A DNA stretch of 64,000 nucleotides from Nocardia anaemiae NBRC 100462. GTDB lineage: Bacteria > Actinomycetota > Actinomycetes > Mycobacteriales > Mycobacteriaceae. The stretch is from assembly GCF_001612725.1 (NCBI RefSeq), contig NZ_BDAZ01000006.1, positions 1 to 64,000 of the forward strand, given 5' to 3'. How positions within the stretch are numbered: the stretch's first letter is position 1; every line of letters begins with the position of its first letter. Made by a program: the position numbers and the translations under genes. This document shows, piece after piece, positions 1-10,228 of the stretch. Under the pieces are notes generated by a model that made no database searches, was not told where the DNA came from, and saw nothing but the letters and a program-made list of their open reading frames with translations.

Positions 1-1953
<1,953 letters not shown>

Positions 1954-2303
1954 TCGCCAACTCCTTCCACTCCACAGCACTGGCCCGGTCGGGCGACGGT
2001 TTGCGACTGCCGGTCCCGCGTAGTCTGCACCTCAACTGCGCGCAGGTACACAGCGTCAGGTGGTTACCCGCGCGTATCGTGGGAAATTCCTCATTTATGC
2101 CTATGACACTAGTGGTGGAATTCCTCGTCCGGCAGGCTTCCAGTACCGTACCCGTGATCGGGTCGTAGCCGGATTATCTGGCGATCGAAGCAATCAATCG
2201 AGAGCGAGCGTCGATTCGCGCCCGACCGTCGTCAGATGCGTTGAACTGCAGCCTTTCACTCGAGGTGGAACTGGCGGCAGCAACTTCGCCGCCGCCACGC
2301 CAC
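1954..2303. other. Intergenic region with two GGAATTCC-type repeats
   Basis: No gene is supported here; short open frames on both strands look like shadows. The stretch is the upstream region of the carboxylase gene and the downstream region of the oxidoreductase gene. Two similar palindromic elements, GGAAATTCCTC at 2082-2092 and GGAATTCCTC at 2117-2126, lie on either side of an AT-richer stretch and could be operator halves for the carboxylase promoter. This is inference only. Confidence 0.3.
2272..2297. terminator. Possible stem-loop after the LLM oxidoreductase gene
   Basis: TGGCGGC at 2272-2278 pairs with GCCGCCA at 2291-2297 around a 12-base loop, just past the stop codon of the minus-strand gene ending at 2304. 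There is no clear T tract, so a terminator role is only plausible. Confidence 0.3.
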
Positions 2304-3125
2304 TCAGACCAGGTAGCGGTCGACCGCCTTGGCGATTGCATCGAGGGCGCACAGTGTTTCGGGTTCCGGCAGGGTCGGCACGCTGAACACCAATCGCTGC
2401 ACCTCGGCCTGGGCATAGCCGTCGATCAGCGCCGGATCGACCGGAACGAAAGCGACCGTGACGGGCAGCTCGTGTGCGTCGAGTCGAGCCAGTTGGGCCG
2501 GTATTTCGGCGGGGTCGGCCACCGCGGTGGGAAGCCAGCCGAGGCCGTGGCGGATGGCGCGTTCGGCCGCCGCTTCCGCACCACCGATGAAGATCGGCGG
2601 GTGCGGGGTTTGTACGGGTTTCGGCCAGGCGTACATCGGGTCGAAATCGATGAAGCGGCCGTGGTATTCGGCGAGGTCGTCGGTCCAGATCGACCGGATG
2701 GCCTCGAGCTGTTCGTCGAGCAGCGCGCCACGGGTGCGCGGATCGGTGCCGTGATCGGCCATCTCCTCGCGATTCCAACCCGCACCGACACCGAATACGA
2801 AGCGTCCGTGCGAGATTCGGTCGAGCGTGGCGACCTCCTTCGCGGTGTGGATGACATCGCGCTGGATCAGCAGGGTGACCCCGGTACCGAGGATCAACCG
2901 TTCGGTGACCGCCGCGACGGCGCCCAGGGTGACGAACGGATCCAGCGCGCGGTAGTACTCCCGAGGCAACTCGCCTCCGCCCGGAGCCGGGGACTTCCGG
3001 CTCGCGGGAATATGCGAGTGTTCGGGCAGGAACAACGATTCGAACCCGCGCTCCTCCAGCGCCACACCGAGTTTCGGACCGCTGATCCCCTCGTCGGTAA
3101 CGAAGGTGGTAATTCCTATCTTCAT
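2304..3125 (-). CDS. LLM-class (probably F420-dependent) flavin oxidoreductase
   Basis: A 273-residue single-domain TIM-barrel protein of the luciferase-like monooxygenase family, in the actinobacterial F420-dependent subgroup. Visible family features are the N-terminal MKIGITTFVTDEG strand, the SLFLPEHSHIP segment, ILGTGVTLLIQRDVIHTAKEVATLD in the middle, and the conserved RFVFGVGAGWNREEM stretch followed by the PPIFIGG strand. Family members transfer hydride from reduced F420 or FMN to varied substrates; none can be assigned here. It stands alone, with its own upstream region. The start at 3125 is chosen because the family begins exactly with this strand, although the ribosome site is weak. 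Confidence 0.85.
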   Translation of the reverse strand: MKIGITTFVTDEGISGPKLGVALEERGFESLFLPEHSHIPASRKSPAPGGGELPREYYRALDPFVTLGAVAAVTERLILGTGVTLLIQRDVIHTAKEVATLDRISHGRFVFGVGAGWNREEMADHGTDPRTRGALLDEQLEAIRSIWTDDLAEYHGRFIDFDPMYAWPKPVQTPHPPIFIGGAEAAAERAIRHGLGWLPTAVADPAEIPAQLARLDAHELPVTVAFVPVDPALIDGYAQAEVQRLVFSVPTLPEPETLCALDAIAKAVDRYLV

Positions 3126-3657
3126 GATCTGAATATTCGAACCCTCACATTTATGTGAAGGTCAAACCGCACCGGCGGTCCACGTAGACCATGCGGTCTG
3201 GCAACGCTTCGCCGCGGGCACGACCGCCGATCAGCCAGCGCTTCCCGGCCTACGTGGCGGCATCGCTGACGGAGCGACTGGCAACAGAGATGCCACCGAA
3301 GCGACTCGTACGCCGTTGGACGATCGGGGTGGCCCCGCCGGTTCCCCGATATCTGGCTGCTCGCCTTCTGGGTCGCGGCACGGGCCACGCACCGACCACG
3401 GAGACCAGCCGGTGAATGCGCCTACATCCTCGACTGGTTACGCGACAGCAATGGCGTATGCGCAGGTCGAAATGACCGAGAACACGGCCAGCCGGGGCAA
3501 AACAGCGAGAAAAATTGCCATCGACCTCGGAAGATAGCGCCGCCACAGATGACGCCGCGACCGTACAGGGAAACCCGACATGCCGCACACCCGACCTTGC
3601 TACCATTTAGCAATCACCGTGTAGTGGGCGCCCTGCGATCTGGAGAGGCGTATTCCA
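3126..3657. other. 532-bp intergenic region, no supported gene
   Basis: Open frames on both strands here have no recognisable protein character. Near the right end, TTGCTA at 3597-3602 and TAGCAA at 3608-3613 form a perfect 6-bp inverted repeat with a 5-base spacer, about 45 bases before the lipoprotein start. It could be an operator of the lipoprotein promoter. Nothing else stands out. Confidence 0.35.
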
Positions 3658-4620
3658 ATGATTCCCAAATGGTATCGATGGGCCGGGGCGGTTGCCCTTC
3701 TCGTTGCGGCGACGACGGCATGTTCATCGGACAAAGATGGAAAGCCAGGGTCGCAGGGGACGACCAGCGCCGCGACTACCAGCAAGATGGCGGACACCGG
3801 AAAGTTCGTGCCCAAATACGAACGTGCGATGGCATCGGACTGGGCCAAGGACGGTAAGCAGGTCAGTCAAGACAACAAGGTCCTCGAAGAACTTTCCGAC
3901 GCCTTGGGTTCGATCTACAAGCTACCCAAGGACATTCCGGTCATCGGCAAGGAATGTGGCGACTTCAACGCCTTCTGGGACCGGGACAGCCAGTCGATCA
4001 TCCTCTGTTACGAGATGTTCTCGACCGCCAAGACATATGCGCAGATGCAGGCTACGGAACCAACGGAGTCCCTGGGAACTACCGACGTCTTCAACCTTTA
4101 CTTCGACGGCGTAACTCGCATGGTCACCTTCCACGAGTCCGCACACATGGCGATCAACCTGTATTCGCTGCCCGCCACGGGACGCGAAGAGGACTCCGCG
4201 GACCAACTCGGCGCCCTGCTCGAGTTGACCACCCCCGGCCCCATCGGTATCGGCAGCGTGGCCGCGGCGGCCGACTTCTGGTTCGACATTTCCGCCGATC
4301 CGGCGAGTCTCAAGGCGAGCGCCTTCGCCAACGAGCACTCCCTCGACCAGGTACGCGCCTACAACCTGTTGTGCTGGGACTACGGCGCCGTACCCAATAC
4401 CCTCGGTGTACTGGTGGCCAAACCGGGTGCCCCGGACAAAAAGGGCGAACTGCCATATCAGCGTGCTGACGGGTGTCCCGATGAGTACAACCGGATGAAG
4501 GCGGCATGGGAGACCCTTCTGAAGCCGTATATCAAGATCAACCTCGGCGTTCCGCCGACCGCGACCAGCACCCCAACCGCGAGTGCGACTCATTCTCCCA
4601 CCACCACCCCTACGCGCTAG
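3658..4620 (+). CDS. DUF4344-type putative metallopeptidase lipoprotein, copy 1
   Basis: A 320-residue exported protein. Residues 1-21 are a signal sequence ending in TTAC, with Cys22 as the probable lipid-modified residue. The mature part resembles the DUF4344 family: PKDIPVIGKECGDFNAFWD near residues 90-108, then HESAH at 159-163 (fits zinc-protease HExxH), followed by the LPATGREEDSADQ stretch with acidic residues that could be the third zinc ligand. The C-terminal tail is a Thr/Ser/Pro linker. It is predicted to act on the outer face of the membrane or in the cell wall; the substrate is unknown. A GGAGAGG ribosome site precedes the start. The next gene is a diverged duplicate. Confidence 0.8.
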   Translation: MIPKWYRWAGAVALLVAATTACSSDKDGKPGSQGTTSAATTSKMADTGKFVPKYERAMASDWAKDGKQVSQDNKVLEELSDALGSIYKLPKDIPVIGKECGDFNAFWDRDSQSIILCYEMFSTAKTYAQMQATEPTESLGTTDVFNLYFDGVTRMVTFHESAHMAINLYSLPATGREEDSADQLGALLELTTPGPIGIGSVAAAADFWFDISADPASLKASAFANEHSLDQVRAYNLLCWDYGAVPNTLGVLVAKPGAPDKKGELPYQRADGCPDEYNRMKAAWETLLKPYIKINLGVPPTATSTPTASATHSPTTTPTR

Positions 4621-4734
4621 GTGAGTCGTCCGCGAACCAGACGAACCGCCTTCGCCGTACGGTTACGCGGCGGCAATGGTGTCGCCGGCAATCATCGGGT
4701 AGGGCGCCCTGCGATTCGGAGAGGCATATTGCCA

Positions 4735-5712
4735 ATGATTTCCACATGGTGTCGATGGGCCGGGGCGGTGGCGATATTGGCCGCCGCGACCACCGCGTGT
4801 TCATCGGATAGGGAAGGAAAGCCCGCGTCACAGGGGACGACCAGCGCCGCGACTACGAGCACGGTGTCGGACACCGGAAAGTTCGTGCCCAAGTACGAGC
4901 GTGCGATGGCTTCGGACCTTGCCAAAGAAGGCAAACAGGCCATTCAAGACAACAAGGTCCTCGAAGAACTCACCGATGCCCTCGAGGCGATGTACAAGCT
5001 ACCCAAGGACATTCCGGTCATCGCCAAGGAATGTGGCGATTTCAACGCCTACTGGGATCCGAAGAATCAGTCGCTGGTCCTCTGTTACGAGATGTTCGCG
5101 GTCGCCGACAGATATGCGAAGGCGCAGGCCACGGAACCGACGGAGAACCTGGGCACTACTGACATTTTCAACCTCTACTTCGACGGCATAACCCGCATGA
5201 TCACCTTCCACGAGTCCGCGCATATGGCGATCAACCTGTATTCGCTCCCCTCGACGGGACGCGAAGAGGATTCCGCGGACCAGCTCGGCACCTTGGTCCT
5301 CTTGACCATCCCCGGTCCCCTGGGTGCCGCAGGCGTGGCCGCGGCGTCCGACTTCTGGTTCGCCCTCTCCGACGATCCGGAAAGTCTCGATGCGCGCAGC
5401 TTCGCCGACGAACACTCGCTCAGCCAGGTACGCGCCTACAACCTGGAATGCTGGGCCTACGGCTCCAACCCCGACGCACTGGGCGTGCTGGTGAACAAAC
5501 CAGGTGAGCCCGAGGTAAAGGGGTTCCTGCCCTATCAGCGCGCCGCCGGGTGTCCCGACGAATACAAGAGAATGAAGTCGGCGTGGGAGACCCTGCTGAA
5601 CCCCTACATCAAGACCAACCTCGGCGCCCCCGCCGCCACCAGCAGCAGCAACACCCCGAGCGGGACACCTTCCTCCACCACCCAAACGCATTCCACCACC
5701 CCTACGCGCTAG
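4735..5712 (+). CDS. DUF4344-type putative metallopeptidase lipoprotein, copy 2
   Basis: A 325-residue paralogue of the preceding gene, similar along its full length: the same signal sequence and lipid-attachment Cys, PKDIPVIAKECGDFNAYWD, the HESAH zinc motif, and STGREEDSADQ. It ends in an Asn/Ser/Thr/Pro tail. The frame stays open upstream to 4621. The ATG at 4735 is chosen because the sequence before it (GGGCGCCCTGCGAT, GGAGAGG) is also a copy of the leader of the first gene, so the duplication included the ribosome site. The two genes may be cotranscribed. They differ most in the helix after the EEDSADQ motif and in the tail. Confidence 0.8.
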   Translation: MISTWCRWAGAVAILAAATTACSSDREGKPASQGTTSAATTSTVSDTGKFVPKYERAMASDLAKEGKQAIQDNKVLEELTDALEAMYKLPKDIPVIAKECGDFNAYWDPKNQSLVLCYEMFAVADRYAKAQATEPTENLGTTDIFNLYFDGITRMITFHESAHMAINLYSLPSTGREEDSADQLGTLVLLTIPGPLGAAGVAAASDFWFALSDDPESLDARSFADEHSLSQVRAYNLECWAYGSNPDALGVLVNKPGEPEVKGFLPYQRAAGCPDEYKRMKSAWETLLNPYIKTNLGAPAATSSSNTPSGTPSSTTQTHSTTPTR

Positions 5713-5935
5713 GCGGGGTCATCTTCCCGCTTCGCCAGGACAATGGACGCAGTTGACTTCGCAGGCGGTCACAGCGTTCACCTTCGGGGCGAATGGCTGC
5801 CGCCAAGGGTGTGGATTTGCTCCACCTCAGGTGTCTATTTCCTGCCGTCGTATGCCCGGACCATAGATCACGAGCCATTGGTACCGGGAAGTCCAGACGT
5901 GGATTGGCCCATCCACAATTCGACGACAGACACCC

Positions 5936-6751
5936 ATGGAGGACAAGGAATTGACACAGGAATACCCATTCGACGCCGCGGCGCAGATCTCGGTCCCGAA
6001 CGAAGTCCCCGCCGTCGGCGACGCCACGATTGATCCGCAGGACGTGGCAGCACAGATCGGTCAAATTCCTGGATTCGACGACATCATGAATCAGCTCGGC
6101 GGTGCCCCGGCTTGCGGTGGCGCCCCGACGGATCCGCAGGATATGACGGCCCAGCCGAGCCAGATTCCCGGATTCGACGACATCATGAATCAGCTGGGCG
6201 GGGTGCCCGGTCTCGAACTGCCGCCGGGGCCGATCGAAATTCCGGGCATCGAGCTGCCGGTCGACCAGCAACCGGTCGATCAACAACAGCCGCCCATCGA
6301 CCAGCAACCACCCGTCGACCAGCAGCCCCCTGTCGAGCAGCCGCCAGTGCCGATAGAAATTCCCGGCATCGAACTACCCGTCGACCAGCAACCGGTCGAT
6401 CAACAACAGCCGCCCGCCGACCAGCAACCACCCGTCGAGCAGCCGCCGGTGCCGATAGAAATTCCCGGCATCGAACTGCCGGTCGACCAGCAACCGGTCG
6501 ACCAGCAACAGCCGCCCGCCGACCAGCAACCGCCGATGGATCAGCAACCGATCGATCAGCAACCCATGGATCAGCAACCCATGGATCAGCAACCGATCGA
6601 TGATCTCTCCATGGACGGCCTGCCGTCCGATGACATCTACAACACGGGTTCCGACGGCCTCGGCATGGGCGATGCGACGGAAGACGGGTTTTCCGAGGGG
6701 CCCTTGGCCGATATGGGTGACACCATCGCCGATGCCATGGACATGTTCTGA
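5936..6751 (+). CDS. Pro/Gln-rich repeat protein at the head of a dynamin/Hsp70 gene group
   Basis: A 271-residue acidic, low-complexity protein without Cys-rich or transmembrane parts. It carries two copies of QIPGFDDIMNQLGG (residues about 43-90) and three copies of a block starting PIEIPGIELPVDQQPVDQQQ. A run of DQQPM/DQQPI units follows, ending in an acidic Gly/Asp/Met-rich tail. No enzyme domain is seen. It occupies the place that iniB holds before iniA in mycobacteria, but no homology to IniB was recognised. The ATG at 5936 has no ribosome site before it. A TTG at 5951 is preceded by GGAGGACAAGGAA and may be the true start. A scaffold or adaptor role for the following GTPase is only inference. 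Confidence 0.6.
   Translation: MEDKELTQEYPFDAAAQISVPNEVPAVGDATIDPQDVAAQIGQIPGFDDIMNQLGGAPACGGAPTDPQDMTAQPSQIPGFDDIMNQLGGVPGLELPPGPIEIPGIELPVDQQPVDQQQPPIDQQPPVDQQPPVEQPPVPIEIPGIELPVDQQPVDQQQPPADQQPPVEQPPVPIEIPGIELPVDQQPVDQQQPPADQQPPMDQQPIDQQPMDQQPMDQQPIDDLSMDGLPSDDIYNTGSDGLGMGDATEDGFSEGPLADMGDTIADAMDMF
6230..6603. repeat. Coding tandem repeats in the Pro/Gln-rich gene
   Basis: A long repeat unit starting CCGAT(C/A)GAAATTCC occurs at 6230, 6350 and 6452, giving spacings of 120 and 102 bases. Short 15-base units encoding DQQPM or DQQPI fill about 6534-6603. Such repeats can change length by slippage or recombination while keeping the frame. Confidence 0.85.
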
Positions 6752-6816
6752 GCATGCGAGCCGATCAACTGCCAGCGGGTGGATCGGCTCGGCGCACCGA
6801 ACGGAGGACAGCTCCA

Positions 6817-8661
6817 GTGGATAAGCCAGCAGCCGAGAACCCGGACGGCCGCGACACTGCCGCCCCGCCCCTGTTCGATTGGTTGATTCGGCTCGCGCAG
6901 TCGGCGGATCGGGAAGACCTGCTCGGCACCCTCCAGGCGGTGCGGCGCCGATCCGCCGATGCCGCCATGCGCGTCGCTGTGGTCGGATTGCGCCAGCAGG
7001 GCAAGAGCCAACTGATCAATGCCCTGCTGAACGAGCAGGTCTGCGTTGTCGGTGACCGTCGAGCCACTTCGGTGGTCACCGTCGTCGGGCATGCCGACGA
7101 ACCGGGCGCGAAACTCGTAGTCGAGATGCCGCACACCGAAACACCGGTCGCGGCTGCGCTGCCATTCGAGGAACTGCAGTCCGATCTGGCGAAGTCCCCC
7201 CGCGCGCGAGGCGGTCAAGTGGTGTGCGCGGAGATCGGCATCAGTACCGCGACGCTGCCGAAGGGGTTGACCCTCATCGATACCCCGGGCGTCGGCGGCA
7301 TCGGCCAGCGGCATGTCCCGCGAGTACTGAACGAGGTGGCGCTGGCCGATGCTGTCGTCATCGTCACCGACGCCAGCCAGGAGTTCACCGAACCCGAATT
7401 TCGGTTCGTGCGGCAGGTGATCGGTTTGTGCCCCGCCGCCGTCATCGCATTGACGAAGATCGACATCTACCCCGAATGGCGGCGAATCGCGGACGCGGAC
7501 CGGCGCCATCTCGCCGATGCCGGGGTGGGCTGCCGGATCATTCCGGTTTCCTCGACGCTGCGCGGCCATGCCGTGCGCCTGCGCGACAAGGAACTCAATG
7601 CCGAATCCGGCTACCCCGATCTGCTCGCGTTCCTGCGCACTGAAGGTCTCGCCGACATAGCGACCAAACGGCGCGTCCGCATCGCGCGGGATCTCGAATC
7701 TGTCGCACACCATCTGACCGTGCCGTTCGAGGCGGAATTGAATGCCTTGCGGGACCCCAACTTCCAGGAACGAATGGCCGCCGAGTTGAAGGCTCGCAAG
7801 GAGATGTCGGACGCACAGGCGAAATCGGCGCGGTCGTGGCAGCAAGTTTTGAACGACGGTGTCGCGGACCTCAATTCGGAGATCGATCACGACCTTCGGG
7901 AACGGCTGCGCGGCATCAACAAGCACATCGAGTCCGAGCTCGCTGACGGCGATCCGGACAAGAAATGGCCGCTACTGACCGAGTGGGTGCAGGAGCAGGT
8001 GAGCACGGCGGTCGGCGACAATTTCGTCTGGGCGTACCAGTCCGCTCAGGCACTGGCCGAACGGGTGGCGGCATCGTTCGCGGTGGACGGCGACGACATC
8101 GATCTTCCCGCGCTCGAAGCCATTTGCGAGGGCGATCTCATCGACCCCCGGCTACAGATCGGCGAACTGCGCGATTTGAAGGTTTCGCTGGCCGACCGGG
8201 GCCTGACCGCGGTTCGCAGCGGCTATAGCGGCGCGATGATGATCGGCATGGGCGCGACCATGCTCGGCGCGGCCATGATGAATCCGATCACGATCGGAGC
8301 GGGAGTCGTGATCGGCGTGAAGGCTTATCAGCAGGACCGTGCCGGACGAATGGCGCGCCGCCGCAACCTCGCTCAGCTGACGCTGCGAAAGTACGTCGAC
8401 GACGTGTCCTTCCAGGTGCACAAGCTCTCCCGTGACCGCCTCCGGAGTATGCAGCGGGAGCTGCGCGATCACTTCAAGGAGTCGGCCGAGCAGGCCTTGG
8501 CGTCGGCGCAGAGTTCGCTGAAAGCAGCACAGGACGCGGCGGGCATGGAGGTCGCCGCGCGGGAGAAGCGCGCCGCGGAGGTCGAGCAGAACTTGGCGGC
8601 ACTCGCCAGGATTCGCGAAGGCGCCGCCCGACTGCGAACCGCGCAGTCGCAGGGCAGGTAA
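6817..8661 (+). CDS. IniA-like dynamin-family GTPase
   Basis: A bacterial dynamin-like protein of 614 residues if it starts at GTG 6817, which has a GGAGGA ribosome site; an ATG at 6754 is open but has none. G1 is GLRQQGKS (residues 57-64), the switch region is DTPG (155-158), and G4 is TKID (213-216). The rest is helical, with a hydrophobic stretch around 468-505 (GYSGAMMIGMGATMLG...) that could be the membrane-binding paddle, then a coiled C-terminus. Length and layout match mycobacterial IniA, which remodels the plasma membrane under cell-wall stress. It sits between the repeat protein and an Hsp70-like gene, probably in one transcript. Assignment to IniA rather than another dynamin subgroup is by size and context. 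Confidence 0.75.
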   Translation: MDKPAAENPDGRDTAAPPLFDWLIRLAQSADREDLLGTLQAVRRRSADAAMRVAVVGLRQQGKSQLINALLNEQVCVVGDRRATSVVTVVGHADEPGAKLVVEMPHTETPVAAALPFEELQSDLAKSPRARGGQVVCAEIGISTATLPKGLTLIDTPGVGGIGQRHVPRVLNEVALADAVVIVTDASQEFTEPEFRFVRQVIGLCPAAVIALTKIDIYPEWRRIADADRRHLADAGVGCRIIPVSSTLRGHAVRLRDKELNAESGYPDLLAFLRTEGLADIATKRRVRIARDLESVAHHLTVPFEAELNALRDPNFQERMAAELKARKEMSDAQAKSARSWQQVLNDGVADLNSEIDHDLRERLRGINKHIESELADGDPDKKWPLLTEWVQEQVSTAVGDNFVWAYQSAQALAERVAASFAVDGDDIDLPALEAICEGDLIDPRLQIGELRDLKVSLADRGLTAVRSGYSGAMMIGMGATMLGAAMMNPITIGAGVVIGVKAYQQDRAGRMARRRNLAQLTLRKYVDDVSFQVHKLSRDRLRSMQRELRDHFKESAEQALASAQSSLKAAQDAAGMEVAAREKRAAEVEQNLAALARIREGAARLRTAQSQGR

Positions 8662-8690
8662 ACCGACTCCACCTTGGGTGAACGAACCTC

Positions 8691-8705
8691 ACCCCCTTCG
8701 GGGGT
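8691..8705. terminator. Small GC hairpin between dynamin and Hsp70-like genes
   Basis: ACCCCC and GGGGGT flank a three-base TTC loop. There is no T tract. It lies 30 bases past the dynamin stop and 90 bases before the next start, so it could be a weak terminator, an RNA-processing site or an attenuator that sets the ratio of the two proteins. Confidence 0.35.
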
Positions 8706-8797
8706 CCGGCTCACCTCTTGGGGATATGGCCGACGATCCGTCCGTGCAGGAGATTTATAAGCGCAAATCCCGAGCGACCATCAACCGAGAGGTATGC

Positions 8798-10222
8798 ATG
8801 TCCGGCAGTCTTGGCATCAAGATCGGCACGGCCGATTTCGTCACCGCAGCTGACGCGGCGACCGGAGGTTTCGGGCGCAGCGGCCCCAGTGTCCAGACGA
8901 CCCAGCACCAGGCGACGTTGATCATGACCCAAGGCATGGCGCCGACGCTGTCTCCGCTCGGCAGCGGCGCGCGTCCGGTGCACCCCGGACTGGTGGTCAC
9001 CGGGTTCGTGGACCGCGTCGGCGACCCGATCGATCTCGTCGCCGCCGACGGATCCGCCCATCGGCCGGAGAAACTCGTCGCGAGCGCGGTCCAGTACCTG
9101 ACGCGGTATTCCGCCGGTGCCTTCGCCGGGCCGCCAACCATCGCGGCGACCTACCCCAGCTACTGGAAGCCGCAGGGCGTGCAGGCGCTTCGGGCGGCGC
9201 TCGACCGGATGGACATGACCGGCGTCGCACTCGTGGACGAGGTCGGCTCGATCCTCGCGCGAGTCGAGTCGACCCGTGGCCTGCCAGCCGACGGCGCCGT
9301 GGTGGTGTACGACCTCGGCGGCAACGGCCTCAGCGTCTCGGTGGCCCAGGGTACCGAACAGATCGGCAGGACCGTCCGGAGCGCGGAATTCGGTGGAAAG
9401 CACATCGATGACGCCATTGTGCGGCACGTTCTCCGCGGCCTCGATGGCGAACTCGGTGACCTCGATCTGGCGGCCCCCGCTCTGCTGGCGCCGCTGAACG
9501 AGTTGCGGCTGCGCTGCAAGCAGGCCAAGGAGACACTGTCCACCGAAACGGCCGCGGTGGTCGAGGTGGAGCTGGGACCGGTGCGTCACGATGTGCGCCT
9601 TGTCCGCTCCGAACTCGAGGACCTGATCAGAAAGCAGGTTGTCGCCTCGGCCGAGTACGTACGAGAAGCCTTGCGCACCAACGAAATCGAAGTTCATGAG
9701 GTGCGAGCAGTGGTGCTGGCCGGTGGCGCGTCGGCGACCCCGCTCGTCACCGAGGTGTTGTCCGCGCAATTCCACGTACCGGTGATCGCGGAATCCGAAC
9801 CGGGCCTCACATCGGCGAACGGTGCTGCTCTGCTCGCGCGTTCTTCGGCAAGTGCCGCCCCGTCGGCACCTGTATCGCCACCATCAATGCCGACTCCGAC
9901 ACCCGCTGTCCCACCGGTAACGCCCGAACCGCCTCGGTATGCCGACCCGGCCGCTACCGAGCAGCCGGTGGATCTCGCACCCGCGAATTCGGTAGCCCCG
10001 CAATCACTTCGAGGCGGCACAAAGGTCGGCAGTCGGCGTCGTAAGCAAGCGCTTCTCGCCGCCGCGGCAATTGCGACACTCGCAGCGGCCGTTGTCGGAA
10101 TCGTCGCGCACAGCGCGCCGAAGACCGAGCCGCAGCCCACGGTAACCGAGCAAGTTACCAATCCGGCTCCGTCTGCCGAGACCACTACCCCACTCCCCTA
10201 CCCCACCAGGCATGTTTCCTGA
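8798..10222 (+). CDS. Hsp70-like ATPase domain protein with C-terminal membrane anchor
   Basis: A 474-residue protein starting at ATG 8798 after GAGAGG; the upstream extension to 8678 is rejected. The N-terminal 350 residues form an actin-like Hsp70 nucleotide-binding domain: phosphate-1 GIKIGTADF, phosphate-2 DLGGNGLSVSV and the adenosine motif VVLAGGASATP. The usual substrate-binding domain is absent. Instead there is a Pro/Ala-rich linker, a basic stop (SRRRKQ), one transmembrane helix near residues 415-437, and a short Thr/Pro-rich tail that would lie outside the cell. The ATPase would therefore face the cytoplasm at the membrane, next to the dynamin encoded just before it. Clients are unknown. 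The gene ends 6 bases from the convergent dynamin gene. Confidence 0.75.
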   Translation: MSGSLGIKIGTADFVTAADAATGGFGRSGPSVQTTQHQATLIMTQGMAPTLSPLGSGARPVHPGLVVTGFVDRVGDPIDLVAADGSAHRPEKLVASAVQYLTRYSAGAFAGPPTIAATYPSYWKPQGVQALRAALDRMDMTGVALVDEVGSILARVESTRGLPADGAVVVYDLGGNGLSVSVAQGTEQIGRTVRSAEFGGKHIDDAIVRHVLRGLDGELGDLDLAAPALLAPLNELRLRCKQAKETLSTETAAVVEVELGPVRHDVRLVRSELEDLIRKQVVASAEYVREALRTNEIEVHEVRAVVLAGGASATPLVTEVLSAQFHVPVIAESEPGLTSANGAALLARSSASAAPSAPVSPPSMPTPTPAVPPVTPEPPRYADPAATEQPVDLAPANSVAPQSLRGGTKVGSRRRKQALLAAAAIATLAAAVVGIVAHSAPKTEPQPTVTEQVTNPAPSAETTTPLPYPTRHVS

Positions 10223-10228
10223 ACGGTT

